Of a stretch of 56,550 nt of DNA, positions 51,888 through 56,550 are shown piece by piece. Location: contig JAQCTH010000015.1 in the NCBI GenBank assembly GCA_027686065.1, forward strand, positions 1-56,550. Direction: 5' to 3'. Source of the DNA: Clostridiaceae bacterium AF10-41 (GTDB taxonomy: Bacteria > Bacillota > Clostridia > Clostridiales > Clostridiaceae). The notes below the pieces were generated by a model. The model was not told where the DNA came from. It worked only from the letters and a program-made list of their open reading frames with translations, and searched no databases. Positions within the stretch are counted from its first letter, which is position 1; each line of letters begins with the position of its first letter. The translations under genes were made by a program, and so were the position numbers.

Positions 51888-52781
51888 CTACTCCTTTACA
51901 CTTTTATTTGCCTTAATCTTTACCTTCTTGCTTCTTTTTCTATTTAGAGGATTTAGTCTTCTTGATGCTAAGTATAGCAATATTATGCTTCCTACACTTT
52001 GAATCCCTATTGAAATATATTCTGTATATTTTGAAATCCCTAATTCTGCTATCATATAAGGGAAATTATTTCCAAGGCCTACTTGATTGGATAGCATACT
52101 TATAAATCCAAGTGCTGGACTTAAATAAGCTATAGGCGATATACTTGGTCGATTAATAGATGGTCCTCCACTCATTCTCATCATAGCAATAATCCAAATT
52201 ATATAAGCTATAACTATTGTTCCTACAAATAGAAATAATACTATTGCATAAGTTAATGCAGTTGCTACCTTAGATGTTTTTACATAACTAGAAATAAAAA
52301 CACCAATTGATCCAACAAATATTGTGTTTATTATGAATGATAAAACTAATACAAATATATTACTTATCTTTACTCCACCTATCAATGAACATATAGAATA
52401 TAATGGTATTGTACAAACTATTAACATTATTACTTTAAGAGAAGAAGCTAATAGTTTCCCAATTATAATCTGAAATGAACTTAACCTAGTTGATAATAAA
52501 ATATCTAATGTTTGTTTTTCTCTTTCTGAACATATTGAAGTTGATGTTAATGATGGTACTATAAACATTAAAAGTACAGCTTGAGCTATTGCCATTCCTA
52601 TATATAATGTTACTGATCCTTGCATATTTAATCCACTTGCATATACTTCTTTACTATAAGAATTATAAAAAAGTAGTGTTCCTATTGATAAAATAGCTAT
52701 ATAAATAAATAGCATAATTGTAAATCTTGGTGTTCTTACAGTTAACTTACTTTCATTTCTTAAAACTGGATTCACTCTCAT
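51888..52781 (-). CDS. ABC-2 type permease
   Basis: 297 aa, six hydrophobic helices. Seen: MRVNPVLRNESKLTVRTPRF (cytoplasmic N-terminus), then PSLTSTSICSEREKQTLDIL and LLSTRLSSFQIIIGKLLAS (typical of ABC-2 permeases such as NatB and GldF). The start is the ATG at 52781 with GGGGGAG 6 bases upstream. It pairs with the ATPase encoded 15 bases upstream. Substrate unknown. Confidence 0.9.
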   Translation of the reverse strand: MRVNPVLRNESKLTVRTPRFTIMLFIYIAILSIGTLLFYNSYSKEVYASGLNMQGSVTLYIGMAIAQAVLLMFIVPSLTSTSICSEREKQTLDILLSTRLSSFQIIIGKLLASSLKVIMLIVCTIPLYSICSLIGGVKISNIFVLVLSFIINTIFVGSIGVFISSYVKTSKVATALTYAIVLFLFVGTIVIAYIIWIIAMMRMSGGPSINRPSISPIAYLSPALGFISMLSNQVGLGNNFPYMIAELGISKYTEYISIGIQSVGSIILLYLASRRLNPLNRKRSKKVKIKANKSVKE

Positions 52782-52796
52782 TTTCATCTCCCCCTT

Positions 52797-53720
52797 CTAA
52801 TTATTATCCTCTGTTATTTGTATAAATACATCTTCTAAATTACCTATTGCCTTAGCAAAACCTATAACAGACACATCTTGTGTAACTAAAGCTTTTAGTA
52901 TTTTCTTAGCTTCCTCATCTCCTCCAGTTACACTTGCTGTAATTTTGTTTCCATCTATTGAAATCTCTTTAACATCTGGCATTTGCTTTAAAACTTCTAT
53001 TGCTTTTTCAGGCTCTTCTATAACAGTGATATTAATAGGTGCTGTACCTGATGCTCTAAGCATAACCTCTTCAACAGTTCCTTCGCATACTATAGACCCA
53101 TTTTTTATTATTCCTATTCTAGTACATATTTCTCCAAGTTCAGATAGTATATGAGATGATACTATTATTGTCTTTCCCATTTCCTTAAGATTTTTTAATA
53201 TACCCTTCATTTCAAATCTTGCTCTTGGATCCATACCTGAAGCTGGTTCATCTAGTATTAATAACTCTGGATTATGAACTAAACATCTTGCCAAACATAA
53301 TCTTTGTTTCATTCCTCTTGATAAACCATCTACATTTGCATCATACTTATCTTGCAAATTAACAAGCTCTAATAAATCCATCGATAATTTTCTAGCTTCT
53401 TCACCAACAATTCCATATATTGAAGCATAAAATTCTAAGTACTCTATGGCTCTTAAATTATCATAAACTCCAAAGAAATCTGGCATATACCCTATTTTAT
53501 CCTTTAAAGCTTTATTGTTTTTTATTGCATCTATTCCATCTACATAAACTTCTCCACTATCTGGGGAAAGTAAGCCAGAAACTATTTTCATTGTAGTACT
53601 TTTTCCTGCTCCATTTGGACCTATAAATCCAAATATCTCACCTTTTTCTATTTCTAAGTTTAGTCCATTTAATGCCTTAAACTTACCATAAGATTTTTCA
53701 AGGTTTTTTATAACTAGCAT
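52797..53720 (-). CDS. ABC transporter ATP-binding protein (CcmA/GldA-like)
   Basis: 307 aa. Walker A GPNGAGKST (34-42), signature LSRGMKQR, Walker B LLILDEPASGMD, switch VSSHILSE. The C-terminal ~85 residues form the extra domain common in ABC-2 ATPases. The ATG overlaps the previous stop by one base (TAATG). Second gene of the MoxR/vWA operon. The signature variant LSRGM is normal in this subfamily. Confidence 0.94.
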   Translation of the reverse strand: MLVIKNLEKSYGKFKALNGLNLEIEKGEIFGFIGPNGAGKSTTMKIVSGLLSPDSGEVYVDGIDAIKNNKALKDKIGYMPDFFGVYDNLRAIEYLEFYASIYGIVGEEARKLSMDLLELVNLQDKYDANVDGLSRGMKQRLCLARCLVHNPELLILDEPASGMDPRARFEMKGILKNLKEMGKTIIVSSHILSELGEICTRIGIIKNGSIVCEGTVEEVMLRASGTAPINITVIEEPEKAIEVLKQMPDVKEISIDGNKITASVTGGDEEAKKILKALVTQDVSVIGFAKAIGNLEDVFIQITEDNN

Positions 53721-56128
53721 TATTTCTCCCTCCCCTTAACTGTTATTTTAGGAACCATTGATTGGCCTTTCATGTCGTCAACAGTCACCTTTATTTTCAC
53801 TGTGTTGTTATCAATATAATCTTCTATATTTTTTATCTTCTCAAATCCTTGAGATAATGTTATTTTTTCATATCCCTTAGTCTTATAGTTATATATGTGC
53901 TTTTCTCCATTTTCTCCGCCATTATATCCATATCTATCAACACCAGATTTTACTATAACTTCTGTAACATCAATATTGTTTTCAATCTTATAATCAAATA
54001 CTATTTCACCTTGACCATAGATATATCCATTATATTCATCTAAATGTACATTAGCTGATGAGTTAACTGAATCAACTTCATATGAAAAATATCCGTCAGG
54101 GAAATTTAAAGTTCCGTCCTTACTCTTAAAATCTATATTGACATCTTGGACTATTGCTGTTGTATCAAATTTTGATACAGATTTTTTACCAAAATTCATT
54201 CCATATTCTATAGGTAAGTCAGTAATTGCAACTAATTTTATTTGATTGCTTGAAGTTATTTCATCAGAAACTACTGTTAATAAATTTGAATTTCTTAATA
54301 TATTCTTGTACTCTTCCTTTTTTAAATCGCCCTTACTATTCCATCTTGCATCATAATATTTTTGACTTAATGTATCTGCATAGGCTTGAATACTAAAAGC
54401 TCCTGAAACCGATGCTCCTTCTATCGTTTTTTCCTCTCCTTTAGTTAATGCTCCTAAATCCCATACATTTTGCCCTACAACTAAAATTAGTTTATTTATT
54501 TGTATATCTAAATTATTTTTTACAGATCCATTTAAATTTCCATCAGATAAGTTAAAACTTGAATCAATTTTAGGCACAACTTGTTCTTTTCCTACAACCT
54601 CAAATGTCTTAATATCAAGTGCATCATTATCTTCAAATGTAAAATAAGAATTATTTCCTTTATAAGTAGTTTTTACTCTTAGTCTATCTTGTATTTCTTC
54701 CTCTGGATTTCCATAGTAATACATATCATCTGTCATATAGCTCATAGTTAAGTCTTCTGGCTTTTCTATATTTACATCATCCTTATACTTTGTTCCTATT
54801 CCTATATATCCTTTTGCTATTCCTTTACCATCCTTGTCTACTGAAACTATATTATTTTGATTTAAAATTACATCATTCACTCTTGTTGATGACCCTATAA
54901 AGTAAATAACTAAAGCAAATATAACTGAAATTGCTGGTACAGCTATCCAAGTTAAATCTCTTTTATTTAACTTCTTTAAAACTATATAAAGTACAATTCC
55001 TATAATTAATGCATAGCAAGCAAATACTACTATTAAAGGAGTTGTTCCTACTATTTCATTTGTTGGAATAGTTTTTATAAGTTCTCTAGACCTATAATAT
55101 CCTTGACCTATATATCCGCCATTCATATTCTTATCAAAGATTCCATTTGCTGCATCTGTTAGTATTAGACCTAAAAATTTACTTGCATCCTTTGATGATA
55201 TTAATGGTTCTAAACCTAAATCAAAAGTTGTTATTAATATTTGTCCCTTACCTTTTTCAATAGAATATACTAAATCCTTTTCTGATGTTTTATTTTTTAT
55301 TTGGGCATCTTTAACTTCTAAATTAGAAGTTATAAGCTTTAAGTTCTCCTCTACTAAGGTTATATTTTCTTCTTTAGCTCCATTAGATTTTATTTGTAGA
55401 AAATCCTTATCTATACCCCCTACAGTTTTAGCTTCATTTGCTCCTGTTCCTAATACTAAAGTTCCACCTTTATTAATCCATGAATTTATTGCAGTGTACT
55501 GCTCCTTTTTTAAATTAGACATATTATAATTATTTATAATCATTACGTCCAATCCATCTATGTTTAAATTATTTTCACCTATTATGTTTTCATCTAGATA
55601 TGCACTTTCAATTGTTCCTTGAAATCCTTTATTAGAATCAAACTTTACATTTCCAACATATCCAAGTGAAGTAGCGTCATCAGTTAATATTCCAACAAAC
55701 ATATTTGTTTCTGTCACTCTTCCGCTTGATACTAATGTTTTCTTTTGGGCTAAAACCTTTCCATTTCCAACAATATTAACTGTCATCTTACTTGAATTTT
55801 CTAATACCTTTACAGGTATTATAACTTTACTAGTTTCACCTTTAGTTAATGAAATTTCTTTACTGTAGGCATCATAAGTTCTTGCATTAGAACTAGCTAC
55901 TCTTATTTCTACTTCACCTATAAAATCCTTTTCCAAGCTATTAACTTCTACTGTTACAGGTATATATTTCATAGCCCTATACTTACCTTGAATTCCATAA
56001 CTAACTTTTATCTCATAGTTCTCTAAACTATCGGCTTTAGCCTTTACTTCCAAAGAAGTAAAGAATAAACTAGTTATTACTAATACTAAAATAGTAGTTA
56101 TTGCACTTTTTTTATAAAACCACTTCAT
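53720..56128 (-). CDS. Exported membrane protein with GATase-like domain, first gene of MoxR/vWA operon
   Basis: 802 aa. Signal peptide to about residue 33 (AITTILVLVITSLFF, then VKAKA). An external beta-sandwich (~35-150) is followed by a GATase1/ThuA-like fold (~155-340, LNIDGLDVMIINNYN; GGTLVLGTG). Two membrane helices (about 362-385 and 393-415) come next, then a second external part (~390 residues, beta-rich) to the end. It shares the GATase-like type of domain with the 938-aa vWA protein. GGGGGA lies 6 bases before the chosen ATG; another ATG is one codon earlier. It heads the operon and ABC genes follow at once, as in GldA/F/G-like triads. Function unknown. Confidence 0.78.
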   Translation of the reverse strand: MKWFYKKSAITTILVLVITSLFFTSLEVKAKADSLENYEIKVSYGIQGKYRAMKYIPVTVEVNSLEKDFIGEVEIRVASSNARTYDAYSKEISLTKGETSKVIIPVKVLENSSKMTVNIVGNGKVLAQKKTLVSSGRVTETNMFVGILTDDATSLGYVGNVKFDSNKGFQGTIESAYLDENIIGENNLNIDGLDVMIINNYNMSNLKKEQYTAINSWINKGGTLVLGTGANEAKTVGGIDKDFLQIKSNGAKEENITLVEENLKLITSNLEVKDAQIKNKTSEKDLVYSIEKGKGQILITTFDLGLEPLISSKDASKFLGLILTDAANGIFDKNMNGGYIGQGYYRSRELIKTIPTNEIVGTTPLIVVFACYALIIGIVLYIVLKKLNKRDLTWIAVPAISVIFALVIYFIGSSTRVNDVILNQNNIVSVDKDGKGIAKGYIGIGTKYKDDVNIEKPEDLTMSYMTDDMYYYGNPEEEIQDRLRVKTTYKGNNSYFTFEDNDALDIKTFEVVGKEQVVPKIDSSFNLSDGNLNGSVKNNLDIQINKLILVVGQNVWDLGALTKGEEKTIEGASVSGAFSIQAYADTLSQKYYDARWNSKGDLKKEEYKNILRNSNLLTVVSDEITSSNQIKLVAITDLPIEYGMNFGKKSVSKFDTTAIVQDVNIDFKSKDGTLNFPDGYFSYEVDSVNSSANVHLDEYNGYIYGQGEIVFDYKIENNIDVTEVIVKSGVDRYGYNGGENGEKHIYNYKTKGYEKITLSQGFEKIKNIEDYIDNNTVKIKVTVDDMKGQSMVPKITVKGREK

Positions 56129-56275
56129 CATTATTCCCCCTAGGTTTCAATTAATAATTAACAATTAACACTTGATTATTATTTTTATTGAAATTTATCT
56201 ATATTAATAATTGTACCCTATTTAGTATAAATTTCCCTTAACAAATTCTTAAAAATTCCTTATTTTTAACAAATT

Positions 56276-56315
56276 TATAAAAAAAGTCAGCATCCTTTAT
56301 TGAATACTGACTTTT
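56276..56315 (-). terminator. Terminator of the gene entering from the right edge
   Basis: AAAAGTCAG (56282-56290) and CTGACTTTT (56307-56315) form a 9-bp stem with TTTTTTTAT after it on the minus strand. The rest of the gap 56132-56349 is AT-rich, has heptamer-like AATTGTT words at about 56140-56175, and presumably holds the operon promoter, which I could not pick out. Confidence 0.85.
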
Positions 56316-56349
56316 ATCTATTATTTAATTTTTTATATGAATATAATTA

Positions 56350-56550
56350 CTAACTATTACTGACCTGAGATTTTTTAAGATATGGAATTATAAACAAGGT
56401 TGAAATTATAAAAGCAATATCTCTCATATTAAAAAGAGCCTTTTTATCTAATTCATTAAACATAAAATAGAGATAACTAAACATAGAGATATTAATCATG
56501 GCTCCTATAATCAACGATAGATTTATCTTATTTCTAAAGTTAACAATACT
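56350..56550 (-). CDS. C-terminal fragment of a small membrane protein (cut by window edge)
   Basis: 66 codons then TAG; the 5' end is beyond the window. Two hydrophobic segments are visible (LSLIIGAMINISMFSYLYFM and IAFIISTLFIIPYL), joined by NELDKKALFNMR, with a short polar end KKSQVSNS. An open frame, correct composition and a terminator downstream support a real gene. Family not recognised. Confidence 0.6.
   Translation of the reverse strand, partial: SIVNFRNKINLSLIIGAMINISMFSYLYFMFNELDKKALFNMRDIAFIISTLFIIPYLKKSQVSNS

Overview
This is an AT-rich window (roughly 27-30% G+C by eye) from a low-GC Gram-positive anaerobe, most likely Clostridium sensu stricto. The clues are strong AGGAGG-type ribosome sites, a bifunctional GshAB, a clostridial YozG/DUF2975 pair, mannose-family PTS genes and a MoxR/vWA cluster. 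I cannot name the species. No rRNA, tRNA, CRISPR array, transposase or phage gene was seen. Almost all genes are on the minus strand; the plus strand has nagZ-like, alr and one 51-codon gene.

Layout: 1-4.6 kb has a GH3 hexosaminidase facing a four-gene minus operon (two DUF2975 membrane proteins, a YozG-like XRE regulator, and a degenerate Nudix domain fused to DUF4173). 5-9 kb has a pentapeptide-repeat/ion-channel-like protein and a MocR regulator divergent from alanine racemase, with a candidate operator between them. 9-21 kb holds housekeeping and signalling genes: CorA-like transporter, nucleotidyltransferase, AsnB, HAD phosphatases, stand-alone ATP-cone, GGDEF-EAL protein, DbpA-type helicase, DedA protein and M42 peptidase. 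21-25 kb is an arsR-MATE-gshAB operon behind a promoter with three identical operator dyads. 25-32 kb holds an alarmone synthetase, YgiQ radical SAM protein, an ABC exporter and a two-component system. 32-37 kb holds a small orphan gene, an AraC/GyrI regulator, an ECF sigma factor with a membrane partner, and an unusual Met/Gly/Asn-rich repeat protein.

37-43.6 kb is a sigma-54-controlled mannose-family PTS (EIIA, EIIB, EIIC, EIID) ending in a FrlB-like SIS deglycase. A LevR-type activator lies downstream, a good -24/-12 promoter lies just ahead of EIIA, and half-sites of a probable activator site lie further upstream. This looks like a system for uptake and cleavage of Amadori products (fructosamines). 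43.8-56.1 kb is one eight-gene operon joining an ABC-2 exporter and a large surface/membrane protein to a coiled-coil membrane protein, a MoxR ATPase, a DUF58 protein and two vWA membrane proteins. A truncated membrane-protein gene enters from the right edge.

The best candidates for new biology are the arsR-MATE-gshAB operon with its triple operator, the MoxR/vWA/ABC operon, the repeat-built Met-rich protein, and the MocR-alr control region. Terminators were assigned by eye from hairpins followed by T-runs. Starts were often moved inward to the codon that has a ribosome-binding site.
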